Shown one piece after another: positions 23,998-34,467 of a stretch of 64,000 nt of DNA; position 1 is the stretch's first letter; each line of letters opens with the position of its first letter. This DNA is from Torreya grandis (lineage: Eukaryota; Streptophyta; Pinopsida; Cupressales; Taxaceae), in NCBI GenBank assembly GCA_037957365.1, contig JARHVA010005354.1, positions 248,001 through 312,000 on the forward strand. Direction: 5' to 3'. A model generated the notes under the pieces. It saw only the letters and a list, made by a program, of their open reading frames with translations. It was not told the DNA's origin and ran no database searches. The translations under genes were made by a program, and so were the position numbers.

Positions 23998-26336
23998 ATG
24001 AGGTATGCCAGTCATAACACTTCCTATCAACCTCAACATAACTCTTACCAGTCATATGATGAGCCTTATTAGCCTCAGTATGATCCATATCAGCCTTAGT
24101 ATGATCCTTATCAACCTTGTCATGAGTCATATCAATCTTATGATCAACATACATTCCCATTAAATGACTATTATGTTGCATATGATCAGCATTCTCAAGA
24201 TCAAGGTGTCCCTAGCCGATATAATCACTTCTCAAATAAGTCCATTTTAAGTTTCAAGAAAACTCTCTTAGGATATCAAAGGTATATGGTAGGGATTAAC
24301 ACATAAAGTTAATATGGTCAAGGTGTCCCTAGTTATCTCATTCATGATATGAGAAATTCATTATAACTAATAATATAAGAATGGGCACTTATTGAGAGAT
24401 AAAATTGGCAAAGCCTCTCAAGTGAAATGTTGGATGTAAGTGGCCTCATTCAAAGCATAGAAGATAAGATAAGGGGTCATGAATAACATTAGGTTCAACT
24501 CCATCAGTCCTATGTTTCTTCATATATACCAACTCAACCCTGATATACGCCACCCATTCTTCCCTAAGAGACCATTTCAAGTGAACTTCTAAGTGTTCTA
24601 AGTCCTTCACACACCTCTCAAACTTTACCTTCTTGGAGTTCAATCTAAGAGAGCATTCAAAGGAAGGAGGAGATTGTTGTTGATCAGCGTATTGTTGAAA
24701 ACCAAAATTCTAGTTATCTTCCTCAATAAGCCCCTAAGAAGTCTTTTAGGACTCCAAGATGGAATCAGATGGTGAAATAATGGAGTAATCAAGGTGAGAC
24801 AAGCATATATTGGGGAGTTAAAGCCAAGGTAGAATCTAAACTTATGCAAGTCCATCCCATCCTTCCTCAAGATCCCTCTTGTATTCCATGTGAGCCTTAT
24901 TATGCTATATATCCTCTTGAGGTCACTAACCACCTTAAATAAAAGCTATTCCAAGAAAGTTTAACTAAGAAAATTGAAGAGTTGGAGTTGAAAATTAAGG
25001 GACTTGAACAAAACCAAGATTAAGAGATTGAATTCAAAGAAAGTTGGAGTTAAAAATTAAGGGACTTGAACAAAACCATGATCAAGAGATTAAATTCAAA
25101 GAAACCCTTGAGAATATTCAAACCCCATTTCCATTTTCCCAAGAACCTCTATCTTTTTCATCTTGGAGGTATATCCAAGAATATTTTCAAAATAAGGAGG
25201 TCCCAATTGAGAAGATTAAAAATTAGTTTGCAGCTATGAATGAAATCCACGGAGACTATAAGAAAAGTAAAGTTCTTGTTGAAGTGTCCATTGCCCAAAT
25301 CAACTTGATTTCCCTTCAAAAGTTCCTAAAAGATCCATCCATATCCAATACCCTGAGTTGTAAAATTATTCCATCTATTACCAAGCTCATTAATGAGCCA
25401 TACACCATACCTCATACTCCCTCTCTAAGTCATGAACCTATTCATCACCTTCCCACCATCCCCTTTATTAAGGAAGAACCCATACTATGGGAATTAAATG
25501 AAGAAGAAGTTGAAACTATAAATTAGGTTCAAGGAGAAGATGATGAAGATAATTAAAGTGTATATGATGAGGAATTCACCATTGGTACTCCTTTTGGTGA
25601 AGTTAAACACAAATTAGTCTTCATAAATAAAGAAAGGAGTGATCTTAATGAGGTTGAAATTACCTATGAGGAGAATGATAAGATTTATACCTTGTCCAAT
25701 GAATAATTTGGTGAAGATATGAAATAAAAGGATCTTGAGAGGAACATCATGTTGGCTGACCTTATTGAGTCAAATGAGTAGGTTCAAGGAGATTTGAAGG
25801 ACATGTGGCAGACCTATTTACACATGTTCAAAGAATATGAAGGTTTGAGTAGTTATAACCTATAGGAGAACAAGACCATGTTAATGGTGAATAATTCAAG
25901 GTTTTTAGTGATCCAATATGTTTTCAAGTCCATGATAAATCAATCTATGATGGAGGCATTCTTCAAGACAATCAAGATATTGGATTGGAAAAGATAACAA
26001 AGGCTAAGGCTGTTGCTGACTTTATGGACCAAGAGGACCTATGGTAGAAGCATTGGGATGTTTGAAATGAATTTGAGGATATTAAAGGGCATACACCTCC
26101 TTTTGGACATATTGAATATGGATTTTAGGATGCCTTCCCTCTTAAAGGATAATGTGACAATCCCCATGGTACCAAGTTTGATGCTACCCCTATGAAACAA
26201 GAAGTGGCCATGCTTGAGTTGACATCTAGCATCAAGAGAGATCAAAATAATGATGTTGAAGCACAAGATGAATATATATTCATAGGATATTGGTTTTTTA
26301 TTGTCACTTCATTTGAGAGCATGCCAAGAAGAGTGT
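23998..26336 (+). pseudogene. Gag-like long decayed reading region with YQPQYDP repeats and coiled coil
   Basis: An ATG at 23998 opens a frame with six or more imperfect YQP(Q/C)..(Y/H)(D/E)(P/S)Y repeats (24022-24150). It ends at a TAA near 24304. From about 24660 a second frame reads REHS..EEIVVDQRIVENQNS, then CIPCEPYYAIYPLEVTN, then a charged heptad segment (LTKKIEELELKIKGLEQN) typical of a coiled coil. A 62-bp tandem duplication at 24981-25104 shifts the frame. The next open parts are 25044-25226 and 25236-25526, rich in Glu, Pro and Ile, ending in an acidic tail. A further frame (FEDIKGHTPPFGHIEYGF...) continues to about 26336. I do not recognise the protein. Its place inside an LTR pair and the repeat-rich composition suggest gag or a gag-linked ORF. 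Confidence 0.5.
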
Positions 26337-26727
26337 AAATTAAGAAGAGGGTGAAGATAACAATACCAAGGCTTAAGAGGTAGATTGCTTCATGCCATTC
26401 TTAATATCATGGAGTAAAAAATATCACAATATTCCCATTTAAATTAGGAGGAATAAGTTTTTTTCAAGGTAGTTATATATATTAGTTTACTTTCTTGTTT
26501 GTTGTATTCCCTATGTGCTTAGCTAAGCACCTGTGTGTGTCTTTTTTTTTTGCTTTGTGTATGTTATCCATGTTTTATGTGTTTGGAAGTAAAATAATTT
26601 TTTTTTATATTGGTCTAAGTCTGATTAGGTTTATAATTTACTTCAAGTGACTCCATTACCTAATGGAAGAACAAAACTATTGGTCTAATTAGCATAGTGG
26701 GCATGCTACCTTTGTGAATCACCAATT

Positions 26728-27588
26728 TGTTGATCAATTTTGACCCCTAAGGTCAAAATGTCAACCCCTATAGGCAAAAAATTTCTTGTCATGTCTTGTA
26801 AATCTTGTTCATATATTTTCCATGTACTATGAGGTATTATAATAGACTTTCTAAATCCTTGTTATCAAATATTAAGGTTAATTTGGAAAAATTAAGGTAA
26901 TAGTTTGTCTTTGTATTATACTAGGTTAGTCATGTCATGGAGTGATGACACTTGGTCAAGTGTTGCATTATTGTTATGTATCTCTAAAAGTCATTTCATG
27001 TCTTTATAAACTTGTTTAAAGATTTCATACATGTTTGGAAAGTTTAAGGTTTATTTGGAGACTTTAAGGTAATGTTTTATGAAGTAAAAGGTGATTTTTG
27101 GTTAATTCCAACAATATAACAAATCCTCCAAAGTGAATGATCCATACTAGCACTCTTTATAAGGTCCTTATAGTAGTTATATAATTTAATTATATGTCAA
27201 GATGTCATACATTGGTCATAATCTTGAATTTCAATGCTTATAAGGGAGTTTTAGGCACTTGCATGAACTTCTTGAACTCATTTTCAGGTGAAAATAGTTT
27301 AGAGGTGTCTCTTGGGATTTTATAGGTCTGATTCATGCTTGGGATGAAGTTTCAAGATCCAAAAATGCAAATATCTCTCTCTCCTCCATTATCCATTCAC
27401 ATGCTCATAAAGGTAAATTTAAAGTGGATTGAATAGGCTTTACAAGTGGAGTTAGAACTTGATATTTTAACCAGAGTTGATGACCCCTATGAAATCTTAA
27501 TTGGTGGAATTGATTATTTGATTAAGATATTTATCTTTATGAAAAATCACTAAGGATATAAGGTGATATTTTAAAGGTGCAAACCATA
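26728..27588 (+). repeat. 3' LTR (at least 860 bp)
   Basis: Starts TGTTGATCAATTTTGACC and matches the 5' LTR. The sequence immediately upstream (to 26727) is not obviously purine-rich, so the polypurine tract is decayed or displaced. Confidence 0.8.
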
Positions 27589-27659
27589 TAAAAAGGACTC
27601 ATTTGAAAATTTCAAGATCCCAAATGACACCTTAGAGATATAATGACCAAAGTACTATA

Positions 27660-29850
27660 GGATGAAATGGTGGCTAGTGCTAGTGGCTCTTGATGATGAA
27701 GACATTCCCATGAAGAGGTAAGTCATGTATTTTATAATTTTTTTGTTGTAATTTTGATTTTGATTAGTTTTTTTATGGTTATTAGGGATTAAAACTAGGG
27801 TAGGGTGTAGAGGGATGGTTCAAAAAAATTTACATTGATTCCCTAGTGAATCTATGATGATTCAAAAGGAATCAACATCATTTCATAGAAATGATGCTAA
27901 TTCAGGAGAATGATGCCAATTTTTAAGGGATCAACATTGATTCTCACCTAGTGGAAAGGGATTCATAATAGAGGTAGGTTTTTAGACTATGTTAGGGTGT
28001 TCAAGAGTTTTATATGCTTATAAGGATACTGATGGAAGGCATAGGGGATCATATAATTATGTGATCAAGTGATACCATTACTAGAAGATTTATATGTGTA
28101 AATTAGTGATGATAACAAAGCTCAGTTGGAGGTTATGGGATTAGGAGGGGTATATCATTATCAATGCATCTATTGTGGCACTGAACTACTAGTGGCATTA
28201 ATAAAGTGATGGGACATCATGATTGGGACCTTATGGCTATCAACTAGTGAGATGACTATCATCAAGGGAATATCGATAGTACCTATGGATGAGTAGGATC
28301 AAGTGCTATCCCTGAGATGCCTATATGGAGATGAGATAGTTGGGATTAGCTTTATTACTAGGGGTTTTAATTTTTGGCCATTGTATCATGTAGACATAAT
28401 TGGGAAAAGTGTTTTGATAATGATGATGATATCAATATCTTGTTATGCTCTTCTAAACTTGGGAGGAGGGAGGTTTCCATGGATCTTGATGAGAGTTGGG
28501 GTAGACATGTTAGAGCATTATACAATTTTGCTTGGGCATCTAAACTATTAGCACATATATATAAGAAGATCTGGGGTTATAGGACTGAAAGGAGATATGG
28601 TTTAGATGTGATATTGATAGCATAGTGCTAGGCTTATGAGCACATTTGAGTAGTATAGCCCATAGGTACCCCATAGATATGATGGTATAAGATTGACTAC
28701 AATGTGGTCTTCCTATGACAGAAGGTTGTTTTAGCATGAAGCTTTACAGATGGTATTGTGAAAGATTTGGCCTATTATTATAAGGGAATATTAGAGGGGA
28801 TCAGGGAAACACATCAATTGGAGGCCCTATTTATGATTTCTTGAGTGGTCAGGGATGGAGGCGAAGCTAGTAGGGATATAGAAGGAGCACTAGGTGTAGG
28901 GAAGAGGAGAGATTAGTGGGAATATCTATATTTAGGCTGAGTGTGGTGATAGTTTCACTTGGTACAAGATATCCCATGGGCCCCTCATGTATACAAGAGG
29001 GATGAGATGGAGTGGGAGCTACCAGGACCAGTGATAGGAGATGTCTTGGTGGAGGAGGATTGAGTGCCAATTGGGGATGACATGGAAGATGTAAGATGCA
29101 TGCTTGCATACACAAATTGGTGGGAATAGTAATGGGGGGTATGTTAGGAGAGGGTGGTGTGATGATACTAGGAGGAGGAGGATGAGGAGATAGATGATGT
29201 GAAGGAGGAGGATTCAAGTGTTAAGGAGGTAGGGGAGATAGGATATGAGATGGGAGATAAGGTAGTAGGGGGAAAGGTTAGAGTAGATGAGGAAGAGGTT
29301 GAGTAGGAGGAGATATATGTGGAGGAGCTAATTACAAAGAGAGACATAATGTTAAAGTGGTGTGCCTATTTAGATGGTTAGCTTACAATAGTAAAAGGGC
29401 ATTGATTGTGGTATGGTTGGAGTAGGATAGGGTGTGAGAGCAAATAGATACATTATAGGTGGGATTTGGTTCCCTATAGTTGATTCATGATATGGTGGTG
29501 GAGGAACATGATAAGATTAGTGTGGAGGTAGAGATATTGAGGAGGTATGTGGAGGATAGGGAGCCATCTATATAGGTGATTAGGGAGATGGTGGGGTTGA
29601 CCATGAGGCCAAGGGGATAATGAGTATAAAGAGATATAGGGAGTTAGTATTAGAGATAAAATTCTATGAGTGCATTGTTTTAGATTAGACACTAGAGACT
29701 CCTCATTATGCTACCTATAGGACCACTTAGGGTAGATCTTCTAGGCATACTTTTGTAGATTTTGTCAGCATGGGGAGTGTTACACGGTGGAGGAATAGGG
29801 TTGGTGATAGAGGTGGGGATAGGGTGGAGATAGATCAAGTATCCATTTGA
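27660..29850 (+). pseudogene. Plant mobile domain (PMD) protein relic, longer copy
   Basis: The PMD core is readable in two frames. At 28205-28300 it reads WDIMIGTLWLSTSEMTI, matching W-x-x-x-T-x-x-F/W-x-x-GE[MLI]T[IV]. At 28374-28650 it reads GRREVSMDLDESWGRHVRAL, then NFAWASKLLAHIYKK, then AYEHI. This is the conserved C-terminal half (WG-ALA-LYR helix and the final W-A-Y-E-H). A frameshift separates the parts near 28370. An exon-end-like AAGAG/GTAAGT lies at 27714-27724. Downstream, 28900-29300 is Glu/Gly/Arg-rich, and near 29690-29850 an open stretch reads TPHYATYRTT and SRHTFVDFVSMGSV. PMD proteins occur as plant nuclear factors and as transposon passengers; this copy is clearly dead. Confidence 0.7.
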
Positions 29851-29938
29851 GTAGAGTAGACTTCACTATGTAGACTCATGTGTAGATATTTTTGTACTAG
29901 CTAGAGAGCCATTTACATGTATACAAACACATTGATTT

Positions 29939-29939
29939 G

Positions 29940-29975
<36 letters not shown>

Positions 29976-29976
29976 G

Positions 29977-30026
<50 letters not shown>
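29939..30026. repeat. Interrupted (TA)n / TATATG microsatellite
   Basis: About 88 bp of TA dinucleotides interrupted by single G bases at fairly regular 14-20-bp steps. Confidence 0.9.
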
Positions 30027-30039
30027 GTAGGATTATGGA

Positions 30040-30500
30040 TTATGTAATTTGATTGGGTGTACTGATTATTATGTTCATGGATATATTATGTTTTATGGAT
30101 TATGTTGTTGATAGATTATTACATTGTTTATAGATGGTGTGATGTTATGGATATTAGTTTTATGGATTATGGATGGATTATGCTATTTACATGTGATATT
30201 TTTGACTACCATGGAGTAGATTAGATGATTATGCTATTTTATGTGACGTCATTAAATGAGTTGATGTTTTATGTTTTATGGATTTTACATTATATTATAA
30301 AAGGTTCATGGATTATGGATGTGAACTTATGAGTAACATGGATATGATTATGATTTATGGTTTATTTATGAATTTATTTGATTACAGAGTTAGGTGATTA
30401 TGGATTTTAGACAATGTATTGATTTATGGATTTGAAGCTTATGAGTTATGGATTATGATTATTATTGTGTATGGATTAATGGATTAGATGATATTAATTT
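30040..30500. repeat. Low-complexity repeat of TTATGGATTA words
   Basis: TTATGGATTATG, TATGGATT and ATGGATTAT recur about twenty times with irregular spacing and no fixed period. Probably slippage-derived. No gene seen. Confidence 0.6.
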
Positions 30501-30869
30501 GTTTACAGATTTGTATTTTTATTAATATAGATGATAGTTTGATTAAATTTACATAAAATGGCCTTTGAATGGATTGTACCGTGACCCATGGGAAACTGTT
30601 AAAAGTGATGCACGTGCATCCTCAACTTAGTGCTAATAAAAGTCTAAACAAATTTAGGATAACTAATATCAGGATCTAGTTGATTTGGATTTTAGGATGT
30701 GATGATAGATGGGTGATAAGGATAAGGTGATTTTATCTTACATATTCCCAACTAAGGCTTAACCTAGAATCTTAATGTGCCAATCCATGTAGACTAATCA
30801 ATGCAGGAAGTCTACTAATTTTGAGAATGCTGATTGATGTAGGAAGCTTTCTAGAAAATTATTTAATCT

Positions 30870-31020
30870 TGAAAGACATACGTTGAGAGAGTAGTCTATA
30901 TTTGAATATATGATTTTTTTCAGTAATTGTCCTTCAAGGGAGAAGTCTGTGATTATGTTATAGTGCCACAAACTTTGTATATTTTAGCATAGTTGTCCTT
31001 CAAGGGAGTAGTCTATGCAT
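30870..31020. repeat. 66-bp repeat, 2-3 copies
   Basis: TTGTCCTTCAAGGGAG(A/T)AGTCT begins at 30927 and 30993 (66 bp apart). A weaker related AGAGAGTAGTCTAT lies near 30886. It sits in the presumed 3' untranslated part of the minus-strand Tat element. Confidence 0.7.
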
Positions 31021-31381
31021 TTACTTTGCTTTTGGTTTTATAGGTGTTGTGCTTTTGATTTTGATCCCAAATATGATTTTTATTTTATGGATTGGCCTTA
31101 GGTATCCTAGGATAATTTCCCAAAGCTTTTGATAGATAAGCTAAAACACACATATTTTAAAAGGGGATTTTAGTGATAAGAATGGAATTTAAGGGATAAT
31201 GATTTAGAGTTCCATCTTAGAATGGATGAAACTTATCTAATTATGGTATGCTATGAATAGAGTTGGTGTATTCATATTTAAGGTTAATATGAGGTAAAAT
31301 TATCAATTAATCACATGTCTCTAGATATCATTATTGGGTATAATAGTAAGAGGGATATACAACCTAGAAACTAAACTAGGC

Positions 31382-32475
31382 CAACCAAAGTAATTAAATT
31401 GATTAAAAATAAAAAGGACACAAGCAAGACATTAAGAGGTTCATGCTCTAATTTTCCATTAAGAGAGGCTAAATGATATACCCTAGATCTATATTTATGG
31501 GTGATGATGTATGGTTTGAGCCAATTTAGATCAAATTTTCCCTATTTGCTTTTTTACATATTAGTTACATGTTGATTTTATTTTAAGATAAGATCACCAA
31601 TGTTAAATTCATGTTGTTTCTAATGTTTATTATAAGTGCATTTAATTCATTTTTGATATACAAGTATATGGTCAAGGGTAGTTGAATGATGCTCATCTAA
31701 GATTTTAAGCTAGGCTAGTCTTTCCTAATGAAAATCATCCTTAGAAATGATATCCTCTAGGAAGATGTGGAGGGATGGGATTTGAACTTTGAGAAGAAGT
31801 AAAAATTTAGGACCATATACTAGAGAAAAATGTGTAGCACCTATAGGAGTTAGAATACTAGTCCAATAAGCCCATAAGGCATAAGGAATATGTAAGTGCC
31901 AATTTTTACTTGCTTCATCAATCACTTTGGTAAGGATTTTGACTAGAGTATTTTTGGATGCCTTGGCTTGACCATTAGCTTGGGGATAGTAAGGAAAGGA
32001 AATACTAAACTTAATACTGAAAGAATCACATAGTGTTTGAACCTTTTTAATCTTAAAATATTTTCCATTATCTGTGATGATCTTATAAGGGATGCCAAAG
32101 TGATAAAATATATGTTGAGTAATAAATATAATGATTTTATTTGATTTGGTTGAGATAAGGAGGATAGATTCCACCCAGTTAGTGAAATACTTAGTGGAAA
32201 TAATAATAAAACCATGGCATTGAGATGATTTGGGATTAATCTATCCTATAAGATCAAGCCCCCATAAGAGAAAAGCCAAAAGTCCTGAGTGACTTGTAAA
32301 GTTTGACTAGGGATATGGGATAAATTGGTATGCTACTGACATTTGATGCATTTATTAACATACACATAATAATATTGATTTAAAGTGGGCCAATAATAAA
32401 CCAACCATAGGATTCTTTTACTGATAGTACAATCATTAAAGTGACCTCCACACGATCTATCACGAGCTTCCTTAA
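31382..32475 (-). pseudogene. Integrase relic of the Tat/Ogre element
   Basis: Reading down the minus strand, a zinc-binding end comes first (SCGGHF, then LVYYWPTLNQ, then KCIKCQ). A catalytic core follows: LDLIG, NPKSS, FTNWVE, then FGIPYKIITDNGKYF with the second catalytic Asp, then YYPQANGQAKASKN with a degraded third acidic position. The 149-codon open frame at 31725-32174 covers most of the core. The C-terminal domain follows at about 31600-31382: GDLILK, GKFDLNWLKPYII, SRVYHLASLNGK and PLNV, the usual GKF-x-x-x-W-x-GPY module. Integrase inserts the cDNA into the host genome. Several stops (for example in CIKCQ.H and LIG.INP) show it is inactive. Confidence 0.85.
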
Positions 32476-32599
32476 TAACAAGTGTAGCTTCATGATTTTA
32501 AAGACAACAAAGAAGAATGCCATCAAATCCAAAATTATAAAGGACACCCCCAATATGAAAAAAATGGGTGATGTGATGCTAAAACACTATCTTAGCATT

Positions 32600-33175
32600 T
32601 CAAGATAGGTCTAGAGGAAACTCGAGATGAATAACCAAATCTGGGAATACCAGAGATCTGATGGATTCTCTTCTATACTATGGATAGATGGGAGCTTAAT
32701 TTGGGTAAAAGAGGGTTGATTAATACTATGAATAAGGACAAAGAACTTTGAATCTTGAGATGAGGATGGGATAAAAGATCCCAAAGAGTCCATGGTATCT
32801 TCAAAATTTTTAGTTGATCTAGGAGTAACTTAGATATCATAATGTTCAAAGGTCACAAAAAATTAATTAGGTACGATTTTATTCTTTTAAAGAGTATCAT
32901 TATTATATTGATAGATGATTTTGATCTAGTTAACGATGAACTAGGAATCACCAAAACTATTGAACATTTTAATACCTAATGCCAAGGCAGTTTGGAACCC
33001 TATGATTATAGCTTCATACTCTATCATATTGTCAGTGCAGTCAAAATTGAGTTTAAAAGATAGAGGGATAGGTGTCCTCCCAAGGGGAATTAAGATAATT
33101 CTAACTCCCCCACCATGTTCACACTTGGATCCATTAAATAAAAAATTGATTTGATATTGTGGATTGAGTTGAGAT
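32600..33175 (-). pseudogene. Second (archaeal-type) RNase H relic
   Basis: The frame opens FLFNGSKCEHGGGVRIILI, then PLSFKLNFDCTDNMIEYEA, then GFQTALALGIKMF and GDS. This is the aRNH motif order F-D-G-S, T-N-N-x-x-E-Y-E-A, G-D-S. The first catalytic Asp is Asn here, while the Glu of EYEA and the Asp of GDS remain. Placement between the retroviral-type RNase H and integrase is the hallmark of Tat/Ogre elements. Downstream codons decay toward 32600. Confidence 0.8.
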
Positions 33176-33239
33176 GTAGAGGTGATAGATTCATCTAGAA
33201 ATTTAGAATTAATAGGTTGAATATCAGGAAGGGGTGCCT

Positions 33240-34467
33240 CAACAAGTTAATCAATAATAATTTTACCGTTCAATAAATTTTGATGGATAAATTATAGGTC
33301 AAATTCTTCTAGGATCATAATTCACTTAGCTATTCACTAATTTTGATAAGGTTTGGAGTGCATAAATTTTAAGGGATCGGTGCTCATAATAATGTAAGTC
33401 TTATGATTGAGGAGATAATGTTGTAATTTATTGGTGATAAAAAAAGAGCCAAACACAACATTTTAGTATGTGAATAACATGTCTCATATTCAAGAAACAT
33501 TTAACTGATATAATACACAACCTGATCTTTATGATTCTCATCATGATGGGCTAGCATAGCTCTAGGGCATGGTCAATAGTGAAAATGTACAAGAAGAAAG
33601 GTTGTCCTTATTTTAGAGGGGTGAGTATTGGTGGTAAGAGAAGGTAATTCTTAAGAGCCTTAAAATCCTCTTGAGAGATATAATCCCACTTAAAATGGGT
33701 ATCCTTTCTTAAAAGGTGATGGAAAGGTTGACAATGATAAAAAAATTGGGATATAAAATGATGAATAGATTGCAATTTACCTTGCAAACTATAAAGCTAC
33801 TTGAGATTGGATGGAGGTGGAATTTATAGGATCACCCTGATTTTAGTAGGGTCAAATTCTATCCCATGGATGGAGATGATAAATCCTAGGAGTTTACCTA
33901 TCAACACTCTAAAAATACATTTCTTGGAGTTTAATTGGATGTAAAATTGGATTAAGTGATAAAAAATAACCTTTAGAATGGAAAGGTGATCTTTTTGTAA
34001 CTTTAATTTACTGAGGAGGTCATCAACATAATCCTCCATAATATTATGGATGATATCATGAAAAATATAGGTCATGGCTCATTGGTAGGGTTTTTCAACA
34101 TTCTTTAGGCCAAATGGCATGATGCAATAGAAGAAAGTCCCCCAGGGAGTAATAAATGAGGTCTTATGTTGATCTTATGGGGTGATAAGGATCTGATTGT
34201 ATCTAGAAAAACCATACATTAATGATAAAATTTCATGGTTAGTGGTCAAATATACTAACTGATAAATATTAAGAAGATGAAAGTCATCTTTTGGACAAGT
34301 GATATTGATGTCTTGAAAGTTGGTACAAAGGTGAAGTCTCCCCATAGGATTTGTTATAGGGATGATGCTAGATACCCATTGAGGGTAATCAATAGGTTGG
34401 ATGAAATTAATGGATAGGAGGTGCTACAACTCTTCTTTGACCAAAAATACAACATGAGGATGCATTT
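33240..34467 (-). pseudogene. Reverse transcriptase and RNase H relic
   Basis: RT begins right at the insertion edge with HPHVVFLVKEEL and runs on as INFIQPIDYPQWVSSIIPI, then CPKDDFHLL, then TSFITPWGTF and IMPFGLKN. The active-site motif is IMEDYVDDLL (near 34010-34035), followed by SKKCIF and LLGFIISIHGIEFDP. The 83-codon open frame at 33824-34075 carries YVDD. RNase H follows (LLLPPILTP, then FFLYIFTIDHAL, ending near 33240). Internal stops at 34170 and 34090, among others, arise at Gln-type codons. RT copies the RNA into cDNA and RNase H degrades the template. Confidence 0.88.

Larger units (their letters stand above)
19004..27588 (+). mobile_element. LTR retrotransposon with gag-like region and no visible pol
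   Basis: Two direct repeats, each starting TGTTGA(C/T)CAATTTTGACCC, at 19004 and 26728 define 5' and 3' LTRs of at least 860 bp. Between them lie about 6.9 kb with a long decayed gag-like region in the right half (23998-26336) on the plus strand. No RT, RNase H or integrase motif could be read on either strand, so it looks non-autonomous. The left edge abuts a protease relic. Exact right ends, PBS and target duplication could not be fixed: the five bases before the 5' LTR are GGTGT and no clean partner was found. The PMD relic lies just outside on the right. Confidence 0.7.

Noticed and set aside
24446..24933. Minus-strand ORFs of 65 and 97 codons
   Set aside because: The plus strand here carries the gag-like frame with matching peptides before and after; the minus frames look like shadows.
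27576..27590. GGTGC as target duplication partner of GGTGT before 19004
   Set aside because: The same position aligns between both LTRs, so it belongs to the LTR and is not flanking DNA.
28867..29217. Minus-strand proline/serine-rich ORF of 116 codons
   Set aside because: It is the antisense of the GA-rich (Glu/Gly/Arg) tail of the plus-strand PMD relic; an open antisense frame is expected from that composition.
30040..31300. Candidate 3' LTR of the Tat element
   Set aside because: I could not align any stretch to the sequence that begins TGTTTAAGTAATTTT at 42397; weak local words (GGATTG, CTAGGAT) were not convincing.
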